DNA from: Algoriphagus antarcticus
Lineage (GTDB): Bacteria; Bacteroidota; Bacteroidia; Cytophagales; Cyclobacteriaceae
DNA: 33,358 nucleotides
Direction: 5' to 3'
NCBI RefSeq assembly: GCF_002150685.1
Contig: NZ_MSSW01000089.1
Span: 1-33,358 of the forward strand
The position numbers and the translations under genes were made by a program. Under the pieces are notes generated by a model, which saw only the letters and a program-made list of their open reading frames with translations, was not told the DNA's origin and made no database searches. Positions 1 through 7,643 of this stretch are shown here, piece after piece. Numbering within the stretch: position 1 is the first letter of the stretch; every line of letters begins with the position of its first letter.

Positions 1-20
1 GCGTACATGCAGAATGAAAT
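1..20. repeat. Possible tail of another palindromic element
   Basis: GCGTACATGCAGA at the window start resembles GCGTACATACAGA, which follows the right end of element A at 6960-6972. The core would lie outside the window. Only about 13 bases are involved, so this is weak. Confidence 0.35.
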
Positions 21-134
21 TACAGCTGTTCTTTTCGTGCAGCTATTTCCTTATGATGGAATCGGGCTACACAAAAAATTTAAGGATGCTGTTTATGGCA
101 AATACCAGCCAGCAGAATCCAAGTAGATTTGAAT

Positions 135-142
135 TAACTTTG
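135..142 (+). promoter_or_regulatory. Candidate -7 box upstream of mnmA
   Basis: TAACTTTG fits the Bacteroidota -7 consensus TAnnTTTG and lies about 87 bases before the mnmA start. I see no clear TTG -33 element at the expected distance, so this is only a half match. The rest of bases 1-228 holds nothing I can call. The 72-codon reading frame there has no recognisable domain or start signal. Confidence 0.3.
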
Positions 143-228
143 TGCCAATCAGAACCAATTTCAACTAAATTGCTGTTCTGCCAACATTGTAACCTAATGG
201 ACCTTGAATCCATTACTTATTACAGCAC

Positions 229-1443
229 ATGAAGACAAGACCAAGAGTAGTAGTCGGCCTCTCCGGAGGGGTCGATAGTTCCGTTGCCGCTCAGCTACTT
301 ATCGAGCAAGGCTACGAAGTCATCGGGATGTTCATGAAGAACTGGCACGATGAATCAGTCACCATATCCAATGACTGTCCATGGATGGAAGATTCCACTG
401 ATGCGATGCTTGTGGCAGATAAATTAGGAATTCCTTTTCAAGCCATAGATCTAAGTGAAGAATACAAGGATAGAATTGTAGACTATATGTTTGCTGAATA
501 CAAAGCTGGCAGAACTCCCAATCCAGATATTCTTTGCAACAGAGAGATCAAATTTGATATTTTCCTGAAAGCTGCTGAAAAGCTAAAGGCAGATTTTGTA
601 GCCACTGGTCATTATTGCCAGAAAGGCGAAACTCTAGGCGCGGATGGAAAAAAAACCTACAAATTGCTTGCTGGAGCAGATCCAAACAAGGATCAGAGTT
701 ATTTCCTGTGCCAATTGAATCAAAGTCAGTTGAGCAGGGCGCTTTTCCCAATCGGTCATATGCAAAAGCCCGATGTGCGAATAAAAGCGAAAGAAATGGA
801 TCTCATCACTGCCGATAAAAAGGACAGTCAAGGACTATGCTTCATTGGAAAAGTACGATTACCTGACTTTCTTCAGCAGCAGTTGAAGCCGAAAAAAGGT
901 AAAATCATCCAAATACCGGAAGAGCTTCCTATCTATCAAAACCATCAAATTCCTGCGGGGCTCGCTCCAGAAGATTACGATCAGGAGACTTTAGATTCCA
1001 TTTCTCTTCCTATCCATTATTCTCAAAATGAGGGAAAAGTATTGGGGGAGCATAATGGTGCGCATTATTTCACTGTTGGTCAACGAAAAGGACTTCATGT
1101 CGGAGGCACGGGAAAACCATTATTTGTGATCTCTACCGATACTACGGAAAATGTGATTTATACAGGCTTGGGAGAGACACATCCTGGGCTACTTCGTGAC
1201 GGACTATTTGTCAAAAACGAAGAGATTCACTGGATTCGAGAAGACCTGAAACTTAATGTTGGAGAAACTGCAAGGTATCAAGCTCGTATTCGATACCGAC
1301 AACCCCTTAGTGGAGCTACGCTGATCCAGAAAGAAAATGGCTTGTATGTCATCTTCGACCAACCTCAAAAAGGCGTGGCTTCGGGACAGTTCGTAGCTTG
1401 GTATGATGGTGAGGAATGCATCGGGTCGGGTACTATCTTCTAA
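229..1443 (+). CDS. mnmA: tRNA-specific 2-thiouridylase MnmA
   Basis: MnmA makes 2-thiouridine at wobble U34 of Lys, Glu and Gln tRNAs, using ATP and a persulfide relayed from a cysteine desulfurase; it acts in the cytoplasm. The PP-loop SGGVDSS sits at residues 12-18. The two active-site cysteines are Cys103 (in NPDILCN) and Cys204 (in QGLCFIG). ATGHY (125-129) and DQSYFL (155-160) are further family signatures. The 404 residues exceed the roughly 360-370 usual in proteobacteria; the extra length is an internal stretch around residues 225-270. It appears monocistronic: the next gene begins 279 bases later. The start is the first ATG before the PP-loop strand. The family call is very secure. 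Confidence 0.97.
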   Translation: MKTRPRVVVGLSGGVDSSVAAQLLIEQGYEVIGMFMKNWHDESVTISNDCPWMEDSTDAMLVADKLGIPFQAIDLSEEYKDRIVDYMFAEYKAGRTPNPDILCNREIKFDIFLKAAEKLKADFVATGHYCQKGETLGADGKKTYKLLAGADPNKDQSYFLCQLNQSQLSRALFPIGHMQKPDVRIKAKEMDLITADKKDSQGLCFIGKVRLPDFLQQQLKPKKGKIIQIPEELPIYQNHQIPAGLAPEDYDQETLDSISLPIHYSQNEGKVLGEHNGAHYFTVGQRKGLHVGGTGKPLFVISTDTTENVIYTGLGETHPGLLRDGLFVKNEEIHWIREDLKLNVGETARYQARIRYRQPLSGATLIQKENGLYVIFDQPQKGVASGQFVAWYDGEECIGSGTIF

Positions 1444-1455
1444 AGATATCGGGCT

Positions 1456-1484
1456 TTCTGATTATAAGAACATATCAGAATTTA
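1456..1484 (+). terminator. Weak hairpin after mnmA
   Basis: TTCTGAT (1456-1462) pairs with ATCAGAA (1474-1480) around an 11-base loop and is followed by a short T-rich stretch. The stem is AT-rich and the T-run is poor, so termination here is only possible. The remaining space to 1722 shows no convincing gene or site. Confidence 0.3.
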
Positions 1485-1722
1485 TCTTACAATGACCAAA
1501 GTAGCGGTCATCGCAGTCTTTATCAAAAGCTTGAGTTGGGATTTGAGAATTGATCGTCGCACTGTGACAGTATCTAATCAATGTGTTCTCCGAATAAACC
1601 TTGTTTGGTGAACTTTCCGGACCCGTTTGAAATCGGTGCTTAAAAACATTTTTAGAAAATAATTTATAAACTTTGTAAGGAATCAGCTGAGTCATGGTCT
1701 AAAGCATAAAACAACAAAAGCC

Positions 1723-2580
1723 ATGAAAAAATCACTGATTCTTTACTTCCTCCTTTTCGGATTAGTCACTTATTCTTTTGCCCAAACCTCCTTCGAAACG
1801 AAAGTCTCCGGCTCTGGGCCTATAATTATTTTGATCCCGGGATTGGCATCTTCGGGAGATGTATGGCAAGAAACAGTAGCGGAGCTTAGCAAAACCAACG
1901 AATGTCACATACTTACATTACCTGGCTTTGCTGGCCAGCCAGCTACCGATCTGAGCGCTGGATTTCTCTCAGAAATAAAAACTGAGATTGCAAAATACAT
2001 CCAGCAACTCGACCAACCGGTTTCGCTGATCGGTCATAGTCTGGGAGGATTTTTATCTCTTCAGTTGGCAAATGAGTATCCTGATCTAATTTCAAAAGCA
2101 GTAATAGTGGACTCCTACCCTTTCTATTCCGCAGCTATTAATCCTACGTCCACCGTGGAGATGATGAAGCCAATGGCAAAGCAGATGAAGATTACGATAG
2201 AAAATCTAAGTGCCGAGGATTTTGAAAAACAACAAATGGCCAGCATGCCTATAATGACTGCGACGGAGTCACGAATTCCTGAGTTAGTAGAATGGTCAAT
2301 GAAAAGTGACCAGGGAACGGTTAGCCAAGCTATTTATGAGTTGATGACGACAGATTACAGACCAAATCTCAAGAGTTTAGAAACTCCAATTCTCGTATTA
2401 GGTGCTTGGTATTCGGGTAAAGATTACGGGATGACCGCTGAATCTGTCAAAGATAATTTTGAATTGCAGTATCAACTTGCAGAAAACGTGCAGATCAAAA
2501 TGGCTCCTACGGCACACCACTTCATCATGTGGGACAATCCAGAATGGTTTATGACTCAAATCCAGAACTTTGTCAAATGA
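1723..2580 (+). CDS. Secreted alpha/beta-hydrolase
   Basis: The first 21 residues form a Sec signal peptide (hydrophobic core, then SFAQ), so the protein is exported. The mature part is a single alpha/beta-hydrolase domain. IPGLASSG (38-45) is the oxyanion-side loop, GHSLGG (104-109) carries nucleophile Ser106, and His266 in AHHFIMW, followed by DNPEWF, is the likely catalytic His. The 285-residue length is normal. The substrate cannot be told; esterase or related ester/lactone hydrolysis is likely. The TGA stop overlaps the ATG of the following sigma-factor gene (ATGA), so the two are translationally coupled. That is an unusual partner for a sigma factor and hints that the hydrolase belongs to the response the sigma factor controls. 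Confidence 0.9.
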   Translation: MKKSLILYFLLFGLVTYSFAQTSFETKVSGSGPIIILIPGLASSGDVWQETVAELSKTNECHILTLPGFAGQPATDLSAGFLSEIKTEIAKYIQQLDQPVSLIGHSLGGFLSLQLANEYPDLISKAVIVDSYPFYSAAINPTSTVEMMKPMAKQMKITIENLSAEDFEKQQMASMPIMTATESRIPELVEWSMKSDQGTVSQAIYELMTTDYRPNLKSLETPILVLGAWYSGKDYGMTAESVKDNFELQYQLAENVQIKMAPTAHHFIMWDNPEWFMTQIQNFVK

Positions 2581-3080
2581 AGCAAAGTAAGGAAATCGAG
2601 TTCGAACGCCTTTACAAATCCCACAAGGACAAGATCTTCCGTCTTTGCTTGGGTTTCATAAAGGACAGAGAACTGGCTAATGACCTTTTCCAGGAGATTT
2701 TGATAAAACTATGGAAGCATCTGGACAGCTTTCGAAGTGAAAGTGACATCAGTACCTGGATCTATAGAGTCGCATACAATACTGCCATTACCTTCTCGGC
2801 GAAAGAAAAGAAACAGCCAGCGAAAGCTGATCTTCCAAGTGGGATGGATCTCGCTGAGCCTGAAAATATAAGTCAGGAACAGGAAGTACAGCTTCAAAAA
2901 CTCTACGAAGCCATCAATTCACTAGCTGAAACTGACCGTATCATTGCCATGCTACTCTTAGAAAATACGCCATACAAAACAATCGCTGAGGTGACTGGCA
3001 TCTCCGAAAACTATGTGGCCGTGAAAGTCAACCGTATCAAAACCTCACTCACTCAAATGCTCAATCCCGATGGAAAATAA
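2577..3080 (+). CDS. ECF-type RNA polymerase sigma factor
   Basis: This is a 167-residue sigma-70 family factor of the ECF size class. Region 2 spans about residues 8-75, with the core-binding helix DLFQEILIKLW (36-46) and the -10-reading STWIYRVAYNTA (59-70). Region 4 spans about 108-163, with the helix-turn-helix TPYKTIAEVTGISENYVAVK. I chose ATG 2577, which overlaps the upstream stop as ATGA; the longer frame from 2529 would extend 16 residues into the hydrolase gene without adding domain. Its 3' end overlaps the next gene by 11 bases. It probably directs RNA polymerase to a small regulon; the signal is unknown. Confidence 0.93.
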   Translation: MKQSKEIEFERLYKSHKDKIFRLCLGFIKDRELANDLFQEILIKLWKHLDSFRSESDISTWIYRVAYNTAITFSAKEKKQPAKADLPSGMDLAEPENISQEQEVQLQKLYEAINSLAETDRIIAMLLLENTPYKTIAEVTGISENYVAVKVNRIKTSLTQMLNPDGK

Positions 3081-3660
3081 TTTCGAAGACATGCAGAAAC
3101 TCTGGCAGGCACAAAAACCTGTGGAATTTGACCTAACCTCTTTAGTGGCTGGGCTGAAAAAAACGGAGATAAAACAGCGCCGAGAGCAGCTATTCATGTT
3201 GATCATCACGCCGCTGACGATTGGATTTCTCTTTTGGTCTATGCCATGGAGAGAAAATCGCGGCATCGAAATCAGCTTGTACATCATCGCCTTTGCCATG
3301 ATCTGGGTGTTGGGCATGGCGATTCGATCCAAAGTAACTAATAGTGACTCCAGTGAGCGGTTTAGCAATGAGGAATACCTGAAGACTCAAATCGCCAAAT
3401 TGAGCTATCGCTACCAAATCGCCAAAAAGTATATGTATGGGTACACCTTTCTGCTTTTGCTGGCGCTCAACATTTCTTATTATATTTTGCTCGAACCATT
3501 GAGTACGATCACCCGGGTAGGCATCCACCTCGCTTTGACTCTTTCCCTAACTGGTTTTATGCATTGGCAAATACGAAGAAAAGTAAAAAAATACGATCTG
3601 GAACTGAAGCCGATGATCGAGCAGATGAAAGCGATGCTAGATCAAAAACCCGAATCGTGA
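3070..3660 (+). CDS. Four-helix membrane protein, possible anti-sigma partner
   Basis: The 196-residue protein has a soluble N-terminus (about 1-40, with MQKLWQAQKP), then four predicted membrane helices near residues 41-58, 67-86, 122-141 and 147-165, and a charged C-terminus. It starts 11 bases inside the sigma-factor gene, so translation is coupled. Position and topology suggest an inner-membrane anti-sigma or signal-sensing partner. I see no zinc-finger HxxxCxxC motif and no FecR-type domain, so it is not a standard anti-sigma by sequence. The function is inferred from context only. Confidence 0.8.
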   Translation: MENNFEDMQKLWQAQKPVEFDLTSLVAGLKKTEIKQRREQLFMLIITPLTIGFLFWSMPWRENRGIEISLYIIAFAMIWVLGMAIRSKVTNSDSSERFSNEEYLKTQIAKLSYRYQIAKKYMYGYTFLLLLALNISYYILLEPLSTITRVGIHLALTLSLTGFMHWQIRRKVKKYDLELKPMIEQMKAMLDQKPES

Positions 3661-3923
3661 AGTGTGGTAAAGATTGATGACTACTACTATTCATAATTGC
3701 AACTAGGTCTGGAGTGTTGCTAAATTTTAACCACGATTCAAGTCACTGAGCTTTTTCTCATATCCATTTCTAAAAAGTGGAATTTCATTCCACGAAAAGG
3801 GGAAGACATTCACATCGGGAAATTGATAAAATGACCCTAATGCGCTCGCATAGGCGAATTATTCCATGGCATAGATCTGGGATAAAATGAATCAAATAAT
3901 TAATTCACTAACCAACTAACAAA
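3661..3923. other. Intergenic leader region with a short hairpin
   Basis: This 263-base gap holds a perfect 7-bp hairpin, GTGGAAT/ATTCCAC with loop TTC, at 3777-3793. It has no T-run, so it is not a standard terminator. It may be an operator or a leader structure for the PRC-barrel gene. Nothing else is recognisable. Confidence 0.4.
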
Positions 3924-4457
3924 ATGGATAACTCAAATTATTCCCAAATCAGTTGCTCGAATGCTGTTTCACGCAATGTAAAAACTGCAAGAGATGAATC
4001 AGTCGGGTCTATCAAAGATATCATGATCAATACCTCTACAGGTGAAGTTGATTATGTTGTAATAAAGGTGGATGAAGGATTTCTGAACCTAGGTTCAAAG
4101 CTTCTGGCTTTACCGTTCGAATCCTTCGAATTTAACCCTCATCAGGAAGATGTGATCATCGTTAAGGAAATCAAAGAGACATTGGAAAATGCTCCTGGAT
4201 TTGACAATGATAACTGGCCATCTGGTCCGCAAGCAGAATTCATCCACAGGATGAGGACCTATTATAGTGAGGAATCACGCAGTCTTTATGGACGCTACGA
4301 TCACCAAAATAAATCTTATTTCAGTGAAGATGATCGATTTGATGATACGGACTCAAGCCGGATTCGAGATAAAGAATCTGGTGACGGATTTCTAGAAACA
4401 GACCATCGGGGAGAACGGCAGTCAGATCGTCGAAGAGGTGGAGATCCAATTTTATAA
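3924..4457 (+). CDS. PRC-barrel domain protein
   Basis: Residues about 8-90 look like a PRC-barrel: a beta-rich repeat with SVGSIKDIMINTSTGEVDYV and then LLALPFESF. These domains are found in RimM, photosynthetic reaction-centre H subunits and many stand-alone stress-linked proteins. The second half is hydrophilic and rich in Asp, Ser and Arg, likely disordered, with an RRRGGD tail. There is no signal peptide, so it is cytoplasmic. A strong terminator follows 22 bases after the stop, and the gene is alone on its transcript. The partner or ligand cannot be told from sequence. Confidence 0.85.
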   Translation: MDNSNYSQISCSNAVSRNVKTARDESVGSIKDIMINTSTGEVDYVVIKVDEGFLNLGSKLLALPFESFEFNPHQEDVIIVKEIKETLENAPGFDNDNWPSGPQAEFIHRMRTYYSEESRSLYGRYDHQNKSYFSEDDRFDDTDSSRIRDKESGDGFLETDHRGERQSDRRRGGDPIL

Positions 4458-4479
4458 TTCTGATCCCTGCAAATCCCAG

Positions 4480-4511
4480 AAGGCTAATCCAGAATTGGGT
4501 TAGCCTTTTTT
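4480..4511 (+). terminator. Rho-independent terminator after the PRC-barrel gene
   Basis: AAGGCTAA (4480-4487) pairs perfectly with TTAGCCTT (4500-4507) around a 12-base loop and runs straight into a T tract. Confidence 0.8.
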
Positions 4512-4661
4512 CGTTAGGCAACTAATTTTGCCCTTTTTTAGAGATTACTCTACCTGACAAAATTGGTAGTCACTACTAGCCTTTGCGCTTCCTTCGTGCG
4601 CTTTGTGTCTAATACTAATAAAAACATTTATTCAAGTCTGTCTTGGACCTATTTCATTGCA

Positions 4662-4804
4662 GTCTTCACACTCCTATGAGCCCAGGCCTGTGATGACTTA
4701 GACCACGAACCTTAATTCCTAAGATTACAAATCCTGAATGGGCTAAACAAAAGCTGCAGCGACCTCTGCGTTTTTTCTTTATGTCCTTTGCGGTAAAAAA
4801 TGCT
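4662..4804. repeat. 143-bp direct repeat, copy 1
   Basis: This copy matches 4839-4981 over its full 143 bases with 11 substitutions and no gaps. Its 5' part can fold: GTCTTCACA at 4662-4670 is nearly complementary to TGTGATGAC downstream. The 3' part carries CCTCTGCG, a T-run and CCTTTGCGG. I see no coding capacity in either copy. Confidence 0.85.
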
Positions 4805-4838
4805 CAATTTTCAATTTTCAAATTCAATGTTCAAGGAG

Positions 4839-4981
4839 GTCTTCACACTTCTATGAGCCGAGGCCTGTGAGGAGTTAGACCACGAACAATAATTCCTAAG
4901 ATTACAAATCCTGAATGAGCTAAACAAAAGCTGCTGCGTCCTCTGCGTTTTTTCTTTGTATCCTTTGCGGTAAAAAATGCT
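4839..4981. repeat. 143-bp direct repeat, copy 2
   Basis: This is the second copy of the tandem pair (period 177 bases), separated from copy 1 by a 34-base T/A-rich spacer containing repeated TCAATTTT. It ends 52 bases before the LD-carboxypeptidase start, so that gene's promoter probably lies in or next to this copy. The 65-codon antisense frame over it has no domain and is not called. Confidence 0.85.
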
Positions 4982-5033
4982 GCCAAAATAAAAAAGCCCT
5001 ATTTTCACCTTTCAGAAAACACTCCCTTCTCAG

Positions 5034-6074
5034 ATGCAAAAACGCGCTTTCCTCAAATCCCTTGGCCTTCTTGCCGGATCACTTCCTATACTTTCGTTTG
5101 ATTCTGCCAGTTCATCTTTTGATCCTAAAACACTTTTGCCGAAGGCCATCAAAAAAGGTGATACGGTAGGATTAATTTCTCCCTCTGCAGCAACGTCGGA
5201 CAGGATGCAATTCACATATGCCAAAGAGACTTTGGAAGCTTTAGGTTTTGAAGTGAAACTTGGGAAAAACCTAATGAACCGAAGAGGGCATCTAGCTGGA
5301 ACTGATGAAGAACGTGCTGCTGATCTCAATGCAATGTTTGCTAACAAAGACGTGAAAGCAATAGTGAGCATCCGCGGCGGTTCGGGCGCTGCGAGGATTT
5401 TGCCATTGATTGATTACAAGGCAATTTCCAAAAACCCTAAGCCGCTCCTTGGATATTCTGACATCACAGCTTTGCACTGTGCAATTCAAGCTCAAACAGG
5501 CCTAATCACTTTCCATGGCCCTATGGGCACTGGAAGTTGGAATAGCTTTAATGTGGAACAATTCGAAAAGGTTTTCTTTAGTCAGGAAAAAGTCATCTAT
5601 GAGAATATTCATGATGAAAGTGATGAATTAGTGGTCAAATCAAACCGAATTCAAACCCTTAAAAGCGGTAAAGCAGAAGGGAAAATTCTTGGTGGAAATC
5701 TGACCGTTTTGACTGCGATTTCGGGTTCACCATACTACCCTGATTTCAAAGACGCCATACTTTTCATCGAGGATGTGGGAGAAGATCCATACAAAATGGA
5801 TCGCATGATGAGTACGTTAAAGCTAAATGGCACGCTGGGTCAAATCAAAGGTTTTATCTTCGGGCAATGCTCAGAATGTGAGCCTGGAGGAGGATACGGT
5901 TCGCTGACATTGGATCAAATTCTTGACGATTACATTTTGCCATTGAATATTCCCGCCTACTCTGGCGCGATGATCGGTCATATCTCAAAACAATTTATTA
6001 TTCCTGTAGGCGCGAAAGTTGCTATGGATGCTGACAAAGGAACCATTTCACTTCTTGGTTCAGTATTTCAATAG
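5034..6074 (+). CDS. S66 family LD-carboxypeptidase
   Basis: This family cleaves the L,D-bond of murein tetrapeptides during peptidoglycan recycling (LdcA) or related peptides (microcin C self-immunity, MccF). An N-terminal export signal (KRAFLKSLGLLAG) resembles a Tat signal but has KR, not RR. The likely Ser-Glu-His triad is Ser142 in GYSDIT, Glu246 in FIEDV and His316 in GHISKQF; ISPS (48-51) and SIRGGSGA (112-119) are further signatures. The 346-residue length fits the family plus a signal. Export is notable because E. coli LdcA is cytoplasmic. The SGNH hydrolase remnant begins 12 bases after the stop, so the two were probably one operon for envelope turnover. Confidence 0.93.
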   Translation: MQKRAFLKSLGLLAGSLPILSFDSASSSFDPKTLLPKAIKKGDTVGLISPSAATSDRMQFTYAKETLEALGFEVKLGKNLMNRRGHLAGTDEERAADLNAMFANKDVKAIVSIRGGSGAARILPLIDYKAISKNPKPLLGYSDITALHCAIQAQTGLITFHGPMGTGSWNSFNVEQFEKVFFSQEKVIYENIHDESDELVVKSNRIQTLKSGKAEGKILGGNLTVLTAISGSPYYPDFKDAILFIEDVGEDPYKMDRMMSTLKLNGTLGQIKGFIFGQCSECEPGGGYGSLTLDQILDDYILPLNIPAYSGAMIGHISKQFIIPVGAKVAMDADKGTISLLGSVFQ

Positions 6075-6086
6075 TCAACACAATCT

Positions 6087-6149
6087 ATGAAAGTCTTCTA
6101 TTTACCTCTGATCCTTTTTGGGATTCTTTCCTGAAATGGCGCAAAGAAT
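6087..6149 (+). pseudogene. Interrupted lipoprotein signal of the SGNH hydrolase
   Basis: ATG 6087 opens a frame that reads MKVFYLPLILFGILS, then TGA at 6132-6134, then NGAKN and on into the frame of the SGNH hydrolase. With a cysteine codon (TGC or TGT, one base away) in place of TGA it would be a textbook lipobox (ILS-C). Other genes here stop at TGA, so this is not a recoded genome. It is either a nonsense mutation or a base-call error. Confidence 0.75.
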
Positions 6150-6818
6150 ATGCTTCCAGATGATTCTGATTCACCAATGATTGAAATTCCAACCAACAAC
6201 TCCGACCAACTCACCTATTTAGCACTTGGCGACAGCTATACCATCGGCGAAGGTGTCAGTGATTCAGGACGGTATCCTAACCAGCTGGTTGCTAAACTGA
6301 ATTCTGAAACTGAAAAAATCTGGAGCACTCCGAAGGTGATTGCACAAACAGGCTGGACTGTAGAGGAATTGGAAAAAGGAATAAATAGAGCCGCGATTGA
6401 AGGAGAAACTTACGATTTGGTGACTCTTTCAATTGGCGTAAATAATCAATACCGAGGCCTACCTATATCTAAATTCAATGAAGAATTTGAAAATATGCTT
6501 CTACAGGCAATTAGCTTTGCGGCTGCGAATACGAATCATGTGGTGGTTTTGTCCATTCCAGACTGGGGAGTGACTCCTTTTGCTGCGAAAAGTGAACGAA
6601 ATAAAAGTAAGATTGCCGATGAAATCGATGCTTATAATCGTTTAAAATCTAAAATCTGCGAAAAGCATGGAGTTACTTACATTGACATCACCGCACAATA
6701 CAGGAGTTTTGGCACCCAACCAGATATGCTTGCTGCCGACGGATTGCATCCGAGTGCAAAAATGTACGGTCTTTGGGCTGAAAAGCTGTTTGAAAAAGTT
6801 CAATTGATAAATTACTAA
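6150..6818 (+). CDS. SGNH/GDSL-family hydrolase lacking its export signal
   Basis: The 222-residue catalytic domain is complete. Block I is LALGDSY with nucleophile Ser29, block III is GVNN (96-99), and block V is DGLHPS with Asp197 and His200, all numbered from ATG 6150. Such enzymes act as esterases, lysophospholipases or acetyl-carbohydrate deacylases; the substrate is unknown. The natural start is probably ATG 6087, but TGA at 6132 interrupts it. Translation would then have to restart at 6150, for which I see no good ribosome site, giving a cytoplasmic form. It sits just after the LD-carboxypeptidase gene and is followed by a 117-bp palindromic element. Confidence 0.85.
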   Translation: MLPDDSDSPMIEIPTNNSDQLTYLALGDSYTIGEGVSDSGRYPNQLVAKLNSETEKIWSTPKVIAQTGWTVEELEKGINRAAIEGETYDLVTLSIGVNNQYRGLPISKFNEEFENMLLQAISFAAANTNHVVVLSIPDWGVTPFAAKSERNKSKIADEIDAYNRLKSKICEKHGVTYIDITAQYRSFGTQPDMLAADGLHPSAKMYGLWAEKLFEKVQLINY

Positions 6819-6821
6819 ATG

Positions 6822-6980
6822 TGATTATACGGAATCTTGCCAGTAGAAAATTTATAGGATCGAAAATTCAAAGACAACTTGAATTTTGGTTTACTTCGGT
6901 CTTCGGTCATCGGTCTTCCAGCCCATTGACCGAAGAGAATTTGCTTACTGGCAGAAAAGCGTACATACAGATTACTAAAT
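6822..6980 (+). repeat. Palindromic intergenic element A (117-bp core)
   Basis: The core at 6837-6953 starts with TTGCCAGTA and ends with TACTGGCA. The inverted ends extend imperfectly outward about 15-25 bases (GATTATACGG outside the left end, GCGTACATACAG outside the right). An inner hairpin pairs CTTCGGTC with GACCGAAG. It is about 91% identical to element D at 26182-26298 and the same length as D and E. It contains no gene and is flanked by two genes on the same strand. Confidence 0.85.
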
Positions 6981-7031
6981 CATAAAAACCTTTCTATTTC
7001 TAATAAGACGTAGATTAGTAGACTAATTAAT

Positions 7032-7643
7032 ATGAAGATTATTTGCATTGGCCGCAATTATGCGGCTCATATAGAGGAATTGAAAAACGAGACTCCCGGA
7101 AATCCGGTGGTTTTTCTAAAACCAGACACTGCACTTCTGAAAGATGGAGCTCCGTTTTTCTATCCCGATTTCTCGAAAAATATTCACTACGAAGCTGAGC
7201 TGGTTCTGAAGATTTCAAAACAAGGTAAGTACATACAGAAGCAATTTGCGCATCGTTACTTTGATGAAATCGGCTTTGGAATAGACTTCACTGCACGTGA
7301 TCTACAGGATCAATGCAAAGCAAAAGGATTACCATGGGAGATCGCCAAAGGTTTCAACGGCGCTGCTCCCATAGGAGGATTCATATCCGTGGATGAGTTT
7401 GAAGATTTGAAAAACATAGATTTTCATTTGACTATCAATGGTGAGACTCGCCAAAAAGGCAATACTTCGTTGATGCTTTTTGACTTTGGTACGATCATAG
7501 AATACGTGTCTCAATTTTTTATGCTAAAAACAGGAGATCTCATCTACACTGGCACCCCGGCGGGAGTTGGTCCGGTGCAGATCGGAGATCAATTAGAAGG
7601 ATTTATAGGAACAAAAAAGTTATTGGATTTTGAGATTAAGTAA
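7032..7643 (+). CDS. Fumarylacetoacetate hydrolase (FAH) family protein
   Basis: This 203-residue single-domain FAH-fold enzyme belongs to the family of acylpyruvases, oxaloacetate decarboxylases and hydratases that act on beta-diketo or 2-oxo acids with a divalent metal. Metal ligands are the Glu pair in HYEAELV (Glu54, Glu56) and Asp85 in GFGIDFTARD; the TGTPAGVG loop lies near the C-terminus. It is cytoplasmic. Length and motifs resemble YcgM/FAHD1-type proteins, so acylpyruvate hydrolysis or oxaloacetate decarboxylation is the best guess. It heads a same-strand run through transketolase, and its end overlaps the TTG start of the next gene by 14 bases. Confidence 0.93.
   Translation: MKIICIGRNYAAHIEELKNETPGNPVVFLKPDTALLKDGAPFFYPDFSKNIHYEAELVLKISKQGKYIQKQFAHRYFDEIGFGIDFTARDLQDQCKAKGLPWEIAKGFNGAAPIGGFISVDEFEDLKNIDFHLTINGETRQKGNTSLMLFDFGTIIEYVSQFFMLKTGDLIYTGTPAGVGPVQIGDQLEGFIGTKKLLDFEIK

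Noticed and set aside
14..232. 72-codon plus-strand reading frame overlapping the mnmA start
   Set aside because: No domain, no start signal, odd composition (many Cys, Ser and Met), and it would cover the likely mnmA promoter.
1462..1695. 77-codon minus-strand reading frame between mnmA and the hydrolase gene
   Set aside because: No recognisable domain, low-complexity start, no ribosome site, and it overlaps the region expected to hold the next promoter.
4811..5008. 65-codon minus-strand reading frame across repeat copy 2
   Set aside because: It lies in the 143-bp repeat; copy 1 does not keep an equivalent frame, so it is chance.
6132..6134. TGA as a selenocysteine codon
   Set aside because: No selenocysteine-insertion hairpin is evident just downstream, the residue would be a lipobox position and the enzyme family is not a selenoprotein family.
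6819..7031. Element A as an integron attC site or a CRISPR repeat
   Set aside because: No GTTRRRY/RYYYAAC core sites, no integrase, no regular spacer array; copies are dispersed.
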